The position numbers and the translations under genes were made by a program. The notes below the pieces were generated by a model. It saw nothing but the letters and a program-made list of their open reading frames with translations, ran no database searches and had not been told where the DNA came from. From NCBI GenBank assembly GCA_017051695.1, contig JAFIDK010000002.1:186001-250000 (forward strand): DNA of 64,000 bases, written 5' to 3'. The DNA is from Algoriphagus aestuarii (GTDB lineage: Bacteria > Bacteroidota > Bacteroidia > Cytophagales > Cyclobacteriaceae). Below are positions 53,573 through 62,926 of the stretch, piece after piece. How positions within the stretch are numbered: the first letter of the stretch is position 1; the number at the start of each line of letters is the position of its first letter.

Positions 53573-54691
53573 GTGAAAAAGGTGAAGGGGATTTTGAGAT
53601 TTGGCGTATTTATCTTCCTGGTATTTTTGAATACCAAGCTTTCGGCACAGACTGATTCTTCTTGGTCTGAAAAGCCGGAGTTCAACTTAACGGGTTTTGT
53701 GGATATTTTTTACATCTATGATTTTAACCGACCTGAAGGTACGTATAGGCAGGATTTTTTATATAATCACAATCGTCACAACGAGTTCAATCTGAATTTG
53801 GGCCTATTGAAATTCAATTTGACCAGTCAAAAATACCGGGCAAATTTCGCCATGCAGACAGGCACTTATGCCAATGACAATTATGCGGCAGAACCAGGAC
53901 TTTTAAAGAATATTTTTGAAGCCAATATTGGGATTTCACTTTCGAAAAAAAATAGGTTCTGGCTGGATGCAGGGGTGATGCCTTCGCACATTGGTTTTGA
54001 AAGCGCCATTTCGATGGAAAATATGACTTTGACCCGATCCCTTTTGGCTGAGAATTCTCCTTATTTTTTGACCGGTGCAAAGCTTACTTTCTATCCCAAT
54101 GACAGATGGGAGTTTGCGGGCCTTGTAGTAAACGGCTGGCAAAGGATACAAAGACTGGAAGGGAATTCACTGTTATCTTTCGGAACACAAGTGAATTTCC
54201 ATCCAAGTCCTAATACCACATTCAATTGGAGTACTTTCATAGGTACTGATGATCCCGATTCTACAAGGAGGATGCGGTATTTCAACAATCTCTATGGGGA
54301 ATTCCGGGTATCAGATAAGGTTAATGTAATTGCAGGTTTTGATTTTGGAGCCCAGCAAAAGGGAAATAAGAGCAAAGATTTTAATTATTGGTTAAGTCCT
54401 GTAGTGATCGGGCAATATACCTTTAATGCTAAATGGAAGTCAGCTGTAAGAGTTGAATATTACCAAGATCGAGCCGGAATTATCATTCCTACAGGCACTC
54501 AAAATGGATTTAGAACCACAGGTTTTTCCCTCAATCTTGATTACCTACCCATCGATCAACTAGTTTGTAGAATCGAAGGTAGGTGGCTAAACAGTCAAGA
54601 TGATATTTTTGAAAGAGACTCTGGATTTACCCAGCAAAATTTCATTATCGCTACATCAATTGCTTTTAAAGTCGACCAACTCATTCCCTGA
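53573..54691 (+). CDS. Outer-membrane porin, Bbp2/OmpL-like
   Basis: A 372-residue barrel with a signal peptide (ending KLSAQ, residue 26). The start is GTG; an overlapping ATG two bases earlier is out of frame. Strands such as NLTGFVDIFYIYDFN, FNLNLGLLKFNLTSQKYRAN and RFWLDAGVMPSHIGFES match the putative beta-barrel porin-2 family, including a GF.D.YY-like first strand. It probably forms a diffusion channel. It starts 46 bases after the TIR-LRR-Roc stop without a terminator between them, so read-through is possible. It converges on the phosphoesterase gene. Confidence 0.85.
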   Translation: MKKVKGILRFGVFIFLVFLNTKLSAQTDSSWSEKPEFNLTGFVDIFYIYDFNRPEGTYRQDFLYNHNRHNEFNLNLGLLKFNLTSQKYRANFAMQTGTYANDNYAAEPGLLKNIFEANIGISLSKKNRFWLDAGVMPSHIGFESAISMENMTLTRSLLAENSPYFLTGAKLTFYPNDRWEFAGLVVNGWQRIQRLEGNSLLSFGTQVNFHPSPNTTFNWSTFIGTDDPDSTRRMRYFNNLYGEFRVSDKVNVIAGFDFGAQQKGNKSKDFNYWLSPVVIGQYTFNAKWKSAVRVEYYQDRAGIIIPTGTQNGFRTTGFSLNLDYLPIDQLVCRIEGRWLNSQDDIFERDSGFTQQNFIIATSIAFKVDQLIP

Positions 54692-54703
54692 GATCAGAAT
54701 CAA

Positions 54704-56539
54704 TTAGAATGTAAGCCATTCCACTTTCCCGTCCATCGTTGCCACTACTAATGAATGTTCATCTACCACATGGACTGTATTGGCCATTGAATTATCTATT
54801 TTATGTGCCCAGTTGATTTGATTTGTTTGAGGGTTGATGCTATATACGGTACTGTTTTTTGTTCCAAAATAAACTTGGCCATTTTTCTCAATCAGCATAG
54901 ATGGGACATGCTCATAGCCAAAACCAACATCCATTTTCCAGGCCAGTGGAGATGCTTTTCTGCTTACTGGGAAAGCCACGATCTCGTCGTTCATGGTTTT
55001 TCCATAGATTGATTTTTTATCCTCCGATATCCCGATTGATTCTCTGACAGTGGCTTCATTGCTTCTCCATAATTCCTGACCGGACTCCCTATCCAAGGCT
55101 GTGAGATAGCGATCAGGAGCAACTATGAAAACAATACCTTCTGCCTCCACAGGGATGCACATGGCAGGAGAAAACATTCTGTTTGCCGAGCCATTGTTCC
55201 AACTCCAGTTTAATTGGCCGGTTTTTTTATCTAATGAATACAGGTTTCTGTCCCAAGCCCCAAAAATGACAGCATCGGCTGTTATCAGTGGTTTGCTGAC
55301 TACAGGTCCTTTCAAACCTTCAAATTCCCAGATTATTGATCCACTGCTGGCATCCAATGCTCTGAATTTACCATCACTGGCACCAATATACACTCGGTTT
55401 TCATCCATAATCGGTGAACCTAATACAGCTGCATTGGCTTTTGTCTTCCACTCAAGTTTTCCGTTTTTGGAATTGAGAGCGTAGATATTTCCGTCTCCAG
55501 AACCAAAAATGACCAAGTTTTTAAAATTTACAGGAGAAGAAAAAATCCCCCCATCAGTCTGGAATTCCCAGACCGGTTTTCCGGATCGGGCATCTAAAGC
55601 TTCAAATTTACCTACACTATTACCAAAGTAAACCCTATCCCGTGTCACGAGTGGTGTGGAGATCACATTGGCAGAGGAATGATAGCTCCATTTTACAGCG
55701 ACCAGGGGATACAGGCTGTTTATCCCATCATTTGGCTTTGGAAACTGAGGTAAATCCTCATAATCTCTGTCAAAAAGTGGGATTTCTCTCCAAGGGTCCT
55801 GTGTTTTTACTCCCGGATTCCTCTCAGAAAAATAGGCTGTATCCTTGGTGATTTCTACGATGGTATAGCCACCGATTTTCTCTTTAGCGCGCAAATTAGA
55901 TCTTCCCATCGTTCCCGGAATTCCCTCAAAATCATAAGCCTTGTTGGTATGGCCATGACCGCAAATTGAAAATTGTGTATTGTGTTGTTTTAATCGATCT
56001 GTCATTTCAAACCAATTATCAAGGCTTTGGTCCAATGGATAATGGTTTGCATTGATGATGGGTTGCTTGGCTGGCGTTGCGTTTAAAACAGAATCCAACC
56101 AAACTACAGCATCTCTTGGGATATGCCCATCTGACATTCTTACGTAGGGGCCAGAAGCTGTGCCTATGAATTTGTATCCTTTGTGCTCAAAGACAAATTT
56201 ATCATAGCCAAAAATGGAGATAAAACTGACTCCCCCAGATTCAGACCAACCCGTATCGTGATTTCCAGGAATTACATAATAGGGGATAGTAAGTTCATCA
56301 AGCAATTCCTTCGCTTTCTTGATTTCTGCATCTGTTCCCATCTCCGTGATATCACCCGTAACGATTGCAAAATCGATCGAATCCAGTGAATTGATATCCG
56401 AAACAGTATTTTTTAAATCTTCCTCCGCCACTCCATTTGGGGAACCGATATGGGTGTCTGTAATAAATGCGAACTTGAATTCCTGCGCGGAACCTGAGCC
56501 CAGTTTGAAGATCAATAAAAGGAGAAGTACTTTTTTCAT
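54704..56539 (-). CDS. Secreted phosphoesterase fused to a PQQ-type propeller
   Basis: A 611-residue exported protein (signal peptide ending SGSAQ). The N-terminal calcineurin-like domain has every metal motif: DTH (28-30), GD (62-63), GNHD (92-95), His166 and GHGH (194-197). The C-terminal ~330 residues form PQQ/WD-like propeller repeats, each with a blade end such as GKPVWEFQTDGG, GKLEWKTKANAA, GSIIWEFEGLKG and GQLNWSWNNGSA. The propeller need not bind PQQ; it may bind substrate or glycan. It should be active as a periplasmic or outer-surface phosphoesterase. It reads in the direction of the susCD pair but is separated from it by a terminator. Confidence 0.92.
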   Translation of the reverse strand: MKKVLLLLLIFKLGSGSAQEFKFAFITDTHIGSPNGVAEEDLKNTVSDINSLDSIDFAIVTGDITEMGTDAEIKKAKELLDELTIPYYVIPGNHDTGWSESGGVSFISIFGYDKFVFEHKGYKFIGTASGPYVRMSDGHIPRDAVVWLDSVLNATPAKQPIINANHYPLDQSLDNWFEMTDRLKQHNTQFSICGHGHTNKAYDFEGIPGTMGRSNLRAKEKIGGYTIVEITKDTAYFSERNPGVKTQDPWREIPLFDRDYEDLPQFPKPNDGINSLYPLVAVKWSYHSSANVISTPLVTRDRVYFGNSVGKFEALDARSGKPVWEFQTDGGIFSSPVNFKNLVIFGSGDGNIYALNSKNGKLEWKTKANAAVLGSPIMDENRVYIGASDGKFRALDASSGSIIWEFEGLKGPVVSKPLITADAVIFGAWDRNLYSLDKKTGQLNWSWNNGSANRMFSPAMCIPVEAEGIVFIVAPDRYLTALDRESGQELWRSNEATVRESIGISEDKKSIYGKTMNDEIVAFPVSRKASPLAWKMDVGFGYEHVPSMLIEKNGQVYFGTKNSTVYSINPQTNQINWAHKIDNSMANTVHVVDEHSLVVATMDGKVEWLTF

Positions 56540-56573
56540 TTTTTTTGGGATGAGCTTAACAGTCTCTAATATT

Positions 56574-56613
56574 CAAAAAAATGTCCTTCTTTCGACAAGG
56601 AAAGAAGGACATT
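56574..56613 (-). terminator. Terminator of susC-susD operon
   Basis: On the minus strand ATGTCCTTCTTTC (56612-56600) pairs perfectly with GAAAGAAGGACAT (56593-56581), followed by seven T. It lies 19 bases after the susD stop. Confidence 0.92.
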
Positions 56614-56631
56614 GAAATAGTGGCTAGGGGA

Positions 56632-58338
56632 TTACCAGCCAGGGTTTTGAGTCAAAGTGACTCCATGTTGTTCGTAAAGTGTGATCTGATCCAATGGAAC
56701 AGGATCTAAATATACTTTTGGATCCTCAAACAAACGTTGGGAAACAGCAGCAGTGGCAGGGATAATATATCCTTCATCGCCTTCAGAAAGTGTGACACTA
56801 CTCTGAAGTTCAGGATAATCTGCTTTACGGATCCAAGCTCCCCTGTTGATGTCAGAATTTGATTGTGTATCTGAATATTCCAGCTTCATCCATCTCTTTA
56901 AATCATCTGTTCTGAATCCTTCCATCATCAGTTCTATTCTTCTTTCTCTTCTAATTTCCCAAATAATAGGTGAAACTTCAGGATCTCTGGCAGGATCATC
57001 ATATACCATGCTATTCACAGCAACAGATTCTCCGGCAACCTCCAAATGAGGAAGCATTACTCCTGGACGATCCCGTAGTACATTGATGGATAAATCCAGA
57101 TCAGATTGAGAAAGAGCAGGTCCTCCAACAGTTGCCAATTCAGCCGCTGCCTCTGCATAATTGATCAACACTTCACCGTATCTCATGACTGGTGAATCGG
57201 TATAGTTCAAATTTGAGCTTCCTTCTGGTAAATCCTTGATTACCTCGTTCAAGAATTTGTGGGTTGCAAAACCAGTAGTACTGTAGTTGGAAGCAATCCC
57301 GTTTAGCCTCAATTCATCCGAGACTAAGGTTTCATACATTCTAGGATCTCTATTTGCCATCACCTCCTCGATGCTCTTATCACCTTGGTAAAGTGGGGAA
57401 ATTCCCACAGGAAGTCCATCTTCTGCCAGGTAGGCATCAATTGCACTTTTGGAAACACCGGTCTGTGGTTCCATATTATTATAGGAGTTGAGGGCATGGG
57501 TTAAGATGCCGGGCTCATAATGTCTGTATAGAATGACTTCCGGATTTCCTGCAAGGTTGAGTGAATTGAAAACCTCTCTATAATTACCCAAGGAATATTC
57601 TCCAGTATTGATCAGTTCCAAAGCGGCATTTTTTGAGGCTTCTAAATATTCCTTAGCCTTTTCATTGTTTCCATTGTGGTATTTCTGCCAGGTACCTTCG
57701 AATAGGAAAATTCTGGACATGTAAGCAAGAACCACCGCACGGTTTACGGTCTGGCCGTCGTTTCCATCATCAACTCTGACATTGTTCCTAGCAAACTCAA
57801 AATCTTCGAGAACTCTATCCATGACATACTCTCTGGTGTCTCTTGGTCTATACAGCTCATCTGGATTTGTTTGATCCAGTTCCGCTTCATACCAAGGCAC
57901 ATCCCCAAATTGTTTTACTAAATCATGGTATTCCATTGCCCGGAAAAATCTAGCCACACCAGTCCAGTGTTGGATTGCTTCTTCTGACATAGGTACGGTC
58001 TGAATTCTATCCAGGAAAATATTGGCTTTTCTCACATAGGAAAAGGTCCAATAACTACTGGTCGCTGCAGTCGGTACAGTTCTTCGGAACTGCGAAGGAC
58101 TGGAAGGAGCAAAATCATCATTTAAAGTTTGGGAGGAAAAGAATTTTCCCCAACTATAGCCAGAACCATATCCGCTAAAGTAGGCAGTGTAAAATCCCCA
58201 GGAAAAGCTTCTGACATTGCTTTCAGATGACCAATAGGTTTCATCTGTTAGTTTGTCCAAAGGTGGTTTTTCGAGAAAATCTTCACATCCTGAAAGTGCA
58301 AATAAGCCGAAAGCGAGTGCTATTATTCTTAGTTTCAT
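56632..58338 (-). CDS. SusD/RagB outer-membrane nutrient-binding lipoprotein
   Basis: A 568-residue lipoprotein with a lipobox (GLFALSGC, Cys18) followed by EDFLEKPP, the usual SusD start. The N-terminal SusD-like helices (DETYWSSESNVRSFSWGFYT) and TPR-like core are present, with the family's C-terminal EIRRERRIELMMEGFRTDDLKRW. It should cap the SusC pore and capture an oligomeric substrate at the surface. The gene starts 12 bases after susC stops. The ligand is not readable; the promoter shared with an amino-sugar kinase points to glycans with amino sugars. Confidence 0.95.
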   Translation of the reverse strand: MKLRIIALAFGLFALSGCEDFLEKPPLDKLTDETYWSSESNVRSFSWGFYTAYFSGYGSGYSWGKFFSSQTLNDDFAPSSPSQFRRTVPTAATSSYWTFSYVRKANIFLDRIQTVPMSEEAIQHWTGVARFFRAMEYHDLVKQFGDVPWYEAELDQTNPDELYRPRDTREYVMDRVLEDFEFARNNVRVDDGNDGQTVNRAVVLAYMSRIFLFEGTWQKYHNGNNEKAKEYLEASKNAALELINTGEYSLGNYREVFNSLNLAGNPEVILYRHYEPGILTHALNSYNNMEPQTGVSKSAIDAYLAEDGLPVGISPLYQGDKSIEEVMANRDPRMYETLVSDELRLNGIASNYSTTGFATHKFLNEVIKDLPEGSSNLNYTDSPVMRYGEVLINYAEAAAELATVGGPALSQSDLDLSINVLRDRPGVMLPHLEVAGESVAVNSMVYDDPARDPEVSPIIWEIRRERRIELMMEGFRTDDLKRWMKLEYSDTQSNSDINRGAWIRKADYPELQSSVTLSEGDEGYIIPATAAVSQRLFEDPKVYLDPVPLDQITLYEQHGVTLTQNPGW

Positions 58339-58350
58339 CGTTCTTTCAAT

Positions 58351-61300
58351 TTAAAATGTTACCTGTAAACCAAATGACAGGGATCTACTGTATGGATAAA
58401 CTCTTCCAAAGGTGTTAGAGTCGTTGGCACCAGCAGAGGTATAATCTACTTCCGGGTCTAGAGGCAGATCCAGATTGTCGAATTCGAAAAGGTTTTCACC
58501 ACTGAAATAAACCCTCACCTTATCCAGGTTTACTTTGGAAATCAAAGAAGCTGGAAGAGAATAACCCAAAGTGATATTCTTCATTCTCATGTAAGACAAG
58601 TCCAGTAAGTAACGGGTCTGAGGAAGGAAATTCCTCGAGTTATTTGACTGGCCTGCATCTGTAGGTCGAGGATAGAATGCGTCTGGGTTTTCAGGAGACC
58701 AATAATCCAATTGATGCTGGAACCATGCCTCTCCAGGACGGTACCCTGGGATCATGATCGGACCATTTGCCCAATAATCTCTTTTACCAACTCCCTGAAC
58801 AAAAAAGCTCAAATCAATTCCTTTGAAATCCATTCCCAAACGAACACCATATTGGTATCGAGGAGTGGAATTTCCGATTACTTTAAGATCTCCATGATCA
58901 TCTACTGTATTCTTTCCAAAGGAGATTTCACCATCACCGTTTAGGTCTTTGTATTTGACATCACCTGGACCATAGTAAAACCATCCACTTTCGAAAATCT
59001 CCTGGGATGGAACACCATCATTCAGGACATATTTGCCATTATCCAAGATTAAATCACCGTTTGCATCTTTGGCAAAATCATCTTCCGTAAATAACCTGTC
59101 AGTTTCATATCCCCAAATGTCTCCAATGACTCTTCCTGGGCGGTTAGAATAAATACTTTGATTATCTGCAAACTCTGTGACTGTTTCTCTGTAATCAGAA
59201 AGAACAAAAGTGGAGTTTAATCTCAAACCGTTGGCGAAGGTATGGTTATAGTCCAATGCTAGTTCCCAGCCTTTGGTCTGAAGTTCCCCGAAATTTTGCT
59301 TGGTAGCACCGGTACCGTTTGATGCTGGAAGAACTTCTCCTGCGCTGTGCATGTCACTGGTGGTACGGTTATACCAATCGAAGGCAATCCCGAATTTATC
59401 CTGGAAGAATCTTGCATCAAATCCCAAGTCCAAGGTAGTGATGGTTTCCCAAGTCAAGGAAGAAGGTAATGCTCCCGGAGTTCCGAAAGTAAGTTGATTG
59501 TTGGCTCCAAGTAACCAGCCGGAAGAGGTGGAACCCATAATCCTATAAATATCACTTAAGAAGGCATTCTGGTTTCCGATTGCCCCCCAAGAAGCCCGAA
59601 GTTTCAAAAAGGACATCACTGAAGTTACCGGCTCAAAGAATGATTCTTCAGAAATCACATATCCTGCGGACATGGAAGGGAAGAACGCCCATCGTTCTGT
59701 CGGAGATAATCTAGACGAACCATCATATCTACCATTTAACTCCAAGAAGTATTTTCCTTTGTAATTGTAATTTAAACGGCTAAAAGCACCTGCCGTAGAC
59801 CATTGATTTCTTGCCCCATCCACGAATTGATCACCTGAAGCCAAGTCTAGTTCGCCTCTGTCCAAATCCATCAATTCCCTTCTTTGGGAGCTTTGGTACC
59901 AGTATTCATAAGCTTCGATGTCCCCACCGATCATGGCCTTTAATGAATGGTCTCCAAAAGTTTTTTCATAAGTAGCAAATGCTTTTCCCACGTTTCTGTT
60001 GCTCCAGGAGGAAGCATACTGAACACGGTTATAAGATGCACTGGTATATGGAGCATATTGCAAATTCGCTCCAGTAGACCAGAAATTATAGGCGGAAACT
60101 ACTCCACCAGTTTGGTGATCATGGAAGTTTTGGGAATCAAAAGTATAATTCGCCACAATCGATAAGCCTTTAATTGGAGTGATCGTGGTACCAAGGTTTA
60201 GTCGGGTCAAAGAATTATTTTGCTCATTCATCTTTGCCTGCTGTACCTCAGTCACAGCACTTCTGAAAGGATAGCCTTCATAGGTACCATAAGGGTAATT
60301 TTTTGGCCATCTAAGTAAGTAATACCAAGGATCATAGGTTTCACTTGAGAAATAGAAAGGTCGGGTAAACTTGGTGTTACTATACAAGACACCACCTCTT
60401 ACTTCCATCCAGTCGGTTGCCTGGGTGCTCAAACTCAAATCCGCTGAGTATCTGTTAAATTCATCTGGGTTTACTTTCAAAACACCATTTTGGCCAAGGT
60501 ATCCTACGCCTAATCGGTAAGTGGTTTTTTCTGTTCCACCTGCTACCGAAACGTCATGCTTCTGTTGAGGAGTCCAGTTTTTCATAAACATGTCACCGGC
60601 CTCCCATGGTCTATAGAAAAACAAACGACCGTCTCTGATCTCAAAATCCCTGCCGAGAACCATTTCGTTACTAAGGTTCTGACCACCATATTGTGCTTCC
60701 CAATCACGCATCTTTTGGATACCGATTTCGTCAAAATACATACCTACGACACCAAAAACATTGGTAGAAGGATTGGTACGTTGCAATGCTTTAAATGCCA
60801 TTTCAGCACCATCTGCCGTATTGGCAATGGAAGGAGTGACTGTAGGTGTGGCAAATGAAAAGTTGTTGGAATAATTCACTTTTGGAGCTTCACCTTTCTT
60901 TCCTTTTTTAGTGGTGATTAAAATTACCCCCCAAGCTCCCCGCGCTCCATAAATGGATGAGGAAGCCGCGTCTTTCAGGACTGAAATGGATTCAATATCT
61001 TCTGGATTTATAAGTTGAAGATTTGGGATTTCCACGTTGTCCACTAAAATCAATGGTTGTGCACCACCCGAATTACTCAAGGTTCCCACCGAGCCACGAA
61101 GGCGGATCGTTGGGTTTTGTCCGATTTGACCACTTGGGGTAGTGATGGTCAATCCAGGAGTAGTACCCTGTAGACCTCTGGCCACATCTGTAATTGGTCT
61201 GGATTCAAGCACCTTGGTATCTACAGAAGAAACTGCACCAGTCAGGTCACTTCGCTTTTGGGTACCATAACCCACTACTACAAATTCCTCTAAAGATTGT

Positions 61301-61602
61301 GCATCTGGTTCAAAAGCAACGTCAATTACTGCGTTTTCAGTAACGGTATGTTCCTGACTGACCATCCCAATAAAACTGAATACCAGAACCTGACCTTTTT
61401 CGGCAGTGATCTGATATTTTCCATCGATGTCAGAAGTGACACCACGAGTTGTTCCTTTGACCAAAATGCTGGCTCCCGGTAAAGTCATTCCATCTTCTGA
61501 ACTGGTAACCGTCCCCGACACCTGGAGGTTCTGGGCATTTACCTGAATTTGGAACAGGAGAAAACACATCGCTGCAAACGAACAATGTAGAAGTTTTTTC
61601 AT
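58351..61602 (-). CDS. SusC/RagA TonB-linked outer-membrane transporter
   Basis: A 1083-residue transporter. Signal peptide 1-23 (ending VNAQ), carboxypeptidase-regulatory-like domain about 26-100 (VSGTVTSSEDGMTLPGASIL), TonB-box-like EEFVVVGYGTQ (105-115), plug with LIPE-like ESISVLKDAASSSIYGARGA, then a barrel of about 22 strands ending SRSLSFGLQVTF with terminal Phe. Energy comes from a TonB-ExbBD motor elsewhere in the genome, possibly the one at 24668-26713. It forms a pair with susD downstream. Confidence 0.96.
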   Translation of the reverse strand: MKKLLHCSFAAMCFLLFQIQVNAQNLQVSGTVTSSEDGMTLPGASILVKGTTRGVTSDIDGKYQITAEKGQVLVFSFIGMVSQEHTVTENAVIDVAFEPDAQSLEEFVVVGYGTQKRSDLTGAVSSVDTKVLESRPITDVARGLQGTTPGLTITTPSGQIGQNPTIRLRGSVGTLSNSGGAQPLILVDNVEIPNLQLINPEDIESISVLKDAASSSIYGARGAWGVILITTKKGKKGEAPKVNYSNNFSFATPTVTPSIANTADGAEMAFKALQRTNPSTNVFGVVGMYFDEIGIQKMRDWEAQYGGQNLSNEMVLGRDFEIRDGRLFFYRPWEAGDMFMKNWTPQQKHDVSVAGGTEKTTYRLGVGYLGQNGVLKVNPDEFNRYSADLSLSTQATDWMEVRGGVLYSNTKFTRPFYFSSETYDPWYYLLRWPKNYPYGTYEGYPFRSAVTEVQQAKMNEQNNSLTRLNLGTTITPIKGLSIVANYTFDSQNFHDHQTGGVVSAYNFWSTGANLQYAPYTSASYNRVQYASSWSNRNVGKAFATYEKTFGDHSLKAMIGGDIEAYEYWYQSSQRRELMDLDRGELDLASGDQFVDGARNQWSTAGAFSRLNYNYKGKYFLELNGRYDGSSRLSPTERWAFFPSMSAGYVISEESFFEPVTSVMSFLKLRASWGAIGNQNAFLSDIYRIMGSTSSGWLLGANNQLTFGTPGALPSSLTWETITTLDLGFDARFFQDKFGIAFDWYNRTTSDMHSAGEVLPASNGTGATKQNFGELQTKGWELALDYNHTFANGLRLNSTFVLSDYRETVTEFADNQSIYSNRPGRVIGDIWGYETDRLFTEDDFAKDANGDLILDNGKYVLNDGVPSQEIFESGWFYYGPGDVKYKDLNGDGEISFGKNTVDDHGDLKVIGNSTPRYQYGVRLGMDFKGIDLSFFVQGVGKRDYWANGPIMIPGYRPGEAWFQHQLDYWSPENPDAFYPRPTDAGQSNNSRNFLPQTRYLLDLSYMRMKNITLGYSLPASLISKVNLDKVRVYFSGENLFEFDNLDLPLDPEVDYTSAGANDSNTFGRVYPYSRSLSFGLQVTF

Positions 61603-61962
61603 GTTAACTAGTTGATTAATTGAATTGAATAGTGATTGTATGAAGCAGTAAATGGAGCAATGAGAAAGATTTTATTTTTTGAGTAAATTCTTTATCCTGG
61701 GAGATCCTTACTTTTTCACAGTCAAATCTTTCTAAAAAAGGAGCTTATTCAATCCCTGAAAACAGGGATATTAATAAATCACTAGTGCTAATTAAAAGCG
61801 GATTTTGTACTTTAGAGAAGGACTTAGGTGTTTCTTATGAAAGTGGATGGGAAAAAGGAAAAATGGAATTACCATCTTTCCATTGATGGAATTTTTGATG
61901 CCTTTCACACTTATTAATAGCATCTTTCTCCCGGCCTAAAATTTAATTTAATCTCTTTTTTT
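61603..61962 (-). other. Intergenic region between susC and response regulator
   Basis: A 360-base divergent gap. On the minus strand it has the palindrome/promoter for susC. For the response regulator I see only a weak TACTTTAG at 61808-61815. No gene or RNA is evident. Confidence 0.5.
61723..61769 (-). promoter_or_regulatory. Palindromic activator site and -7 element of susC
   Basis: The palindrome ATCCCTGAAAACAGGGAT lies at 61752-61769. Read on the minus strand (ATCCCTGTTTTCAGGGAT) it is followed after 21 bases by AAGATTTG (61730-61723), one mismatch from TAnnTTTG. The same arrangement with the same 21-base gap precedes the amino-sugar kinase gene. The susC ATG is about 120 bases downstream. 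The palindrome takes the place of a -33 box, as expected for an activator. Confidence 0.65.
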
Positions 61963-62598
61963 ATGATCAATGTTTTAATAGCAGATGACCACCAGATGTT
62001 TATTGATGGAATGAAGGCTTTGCTTCGGGATCTTCCCGGGATTAAAGTGGTAGGAGAGGCCTGCAATGGCAAAGAAGCAGTGATCCATTGTCAAGAAAAC
62101 CTGGTAGACATTGTCATTATGGATGTGAATATGCCCGAAATGGATGGCGTGGAAGCTACCAAAGCACTTTTTAAAACAAATAAAAACCTGAAGGTATTAG
62201 GTCTCTCCATGCACCGGGATAGACATTTTATTGCCGACATGTTAAAGAATGGCGCCAGTGGTTATATTCTGAAAAACACCGGTAAAAAGGATTTACTGGA
62301 TGCCATTCATACTTTGTATAAAGGAGAAACCTATGTCAGCGAAGAAGTCAATAAGATTTTACTCGCTAGCTTTCTTAAAGATTCCTCTAAATACGAGGTA
62401 AATGAAAGGCTATCTGAAAGAGAAACCGAAGTATTAGAATGTATTGCGGTTGGATTGACGACCTTGGAGATCGGTGAAAAACTTTTTATCAGTAAAAACA
62501 CGGTAGAATCCCATCGTAAAAATTTACTCTATAAACTCAAGGCAAAAAACACGGCCGAATTAGTAAACAATGCTTATAAAAGAGGCTTGATTAACTAA
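61963..62598 (+). CDS. NarL/FixJ-type response regulator, orphan
   Basis: A 211-residue two-domain transcription factor. The receiver has the acidic pair Asp8-Asp9 (IADDHQ), phosphoacceptor Asp54 (VIMDVNMP) and the conserved Lys in YILKNTGKKD. The C-terminal LuxR-type helix-turn-helix is at about 145-205 (LSERETEVLECIAVGLTTLE, then SKNTVESHRKNLLYKL). No kinase gene is next to it. Because it lies between susC and the amino-sugar kinase, whose promoters share a near-identical palindrome, it is the natural candidate for the activator that binds that site. A weak terminator follows. Confidence 0.95.
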   Translation: MINVLIADDHQMFIDGMKALLRDLPGIKVVGEACNGKEAVIHCQENLVDIVIMDVNMPEMDGVEATKALFKTNKNLKVLGLSMHRDRHFIADMLKNGASGYILKNTGKKDLLDAIHTLYKGETYVSEEVNKILLASFLKDSSKYEVNERLSERETEVLECIAVGLTTLEIGEKLFISKNTVESHRKNLLYKLKAKNTAELVNNAYKRGLIN

Positions 62599-62638
62599 GT
62601 TGATCTCTCAGAATTGACTTTGGACTAAAGGAATTGCA

Positions 62639-62672
62639 TCACTTTCTAACTCAGGAAAGTTGATTTTTTTTT
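62639..62672 (+). terminator. Weak terminator after response regulator
   Basis: TCACTTTC and GAAAGTTGA form a short stem with one bulged A, followed by a nine-T run. Suggestive only. Confidence 0.45.
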
Positions 62673-62825
62673 GTACTTAATCCTAGGTAGGCATGTATTT
62701 TTTTAAGTAAGTTTAAAAAGAAAAAGAAATTTATTGCAATATTCGAGGTAGTAGAAAAGTTAAACCTAAAATGGTTGATCACCCGGATTTCTTTCCTACT
62801 CAAATACCAATAGTGATTATTGCAA

Positions 62826-62872
62826 ATCCCTATTTTCAGGGATAACATCCAGATTGATTCAAAACATATTTG
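62826..62872 (+). promoter_or_regulatory. Palindromic activator site and -7 element of kinase-murQ
   Basis: The palindrome ATCCCTATTTTCAGGGAT (62826-62843) is followed after 21 bases by CATATTTG (62865-62872), one mismatch from the -7 consensus. It is 17/18 identical to the site ahead of susC read in the same transcriptional direction. The kinase ATG is 54 bases downstream. Confidence 0.65.
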
Positions 62873-62926
62873 TACAACTTGTTGGATTGGTGCTGCTAAA
62901 ACTCATTCCTATTAAATTGAAAATAA

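Larger units (their letters stand above)
62599..62926 (+). other. Intergenic region between response regulator and kinase
   Basis: A 328-base gap that holds the weak terminator of the response regulator and the palindrome/promoter of the kinase gene. The middle is AT-rich and appears non-coding on both strands. Confidence 0.5.
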
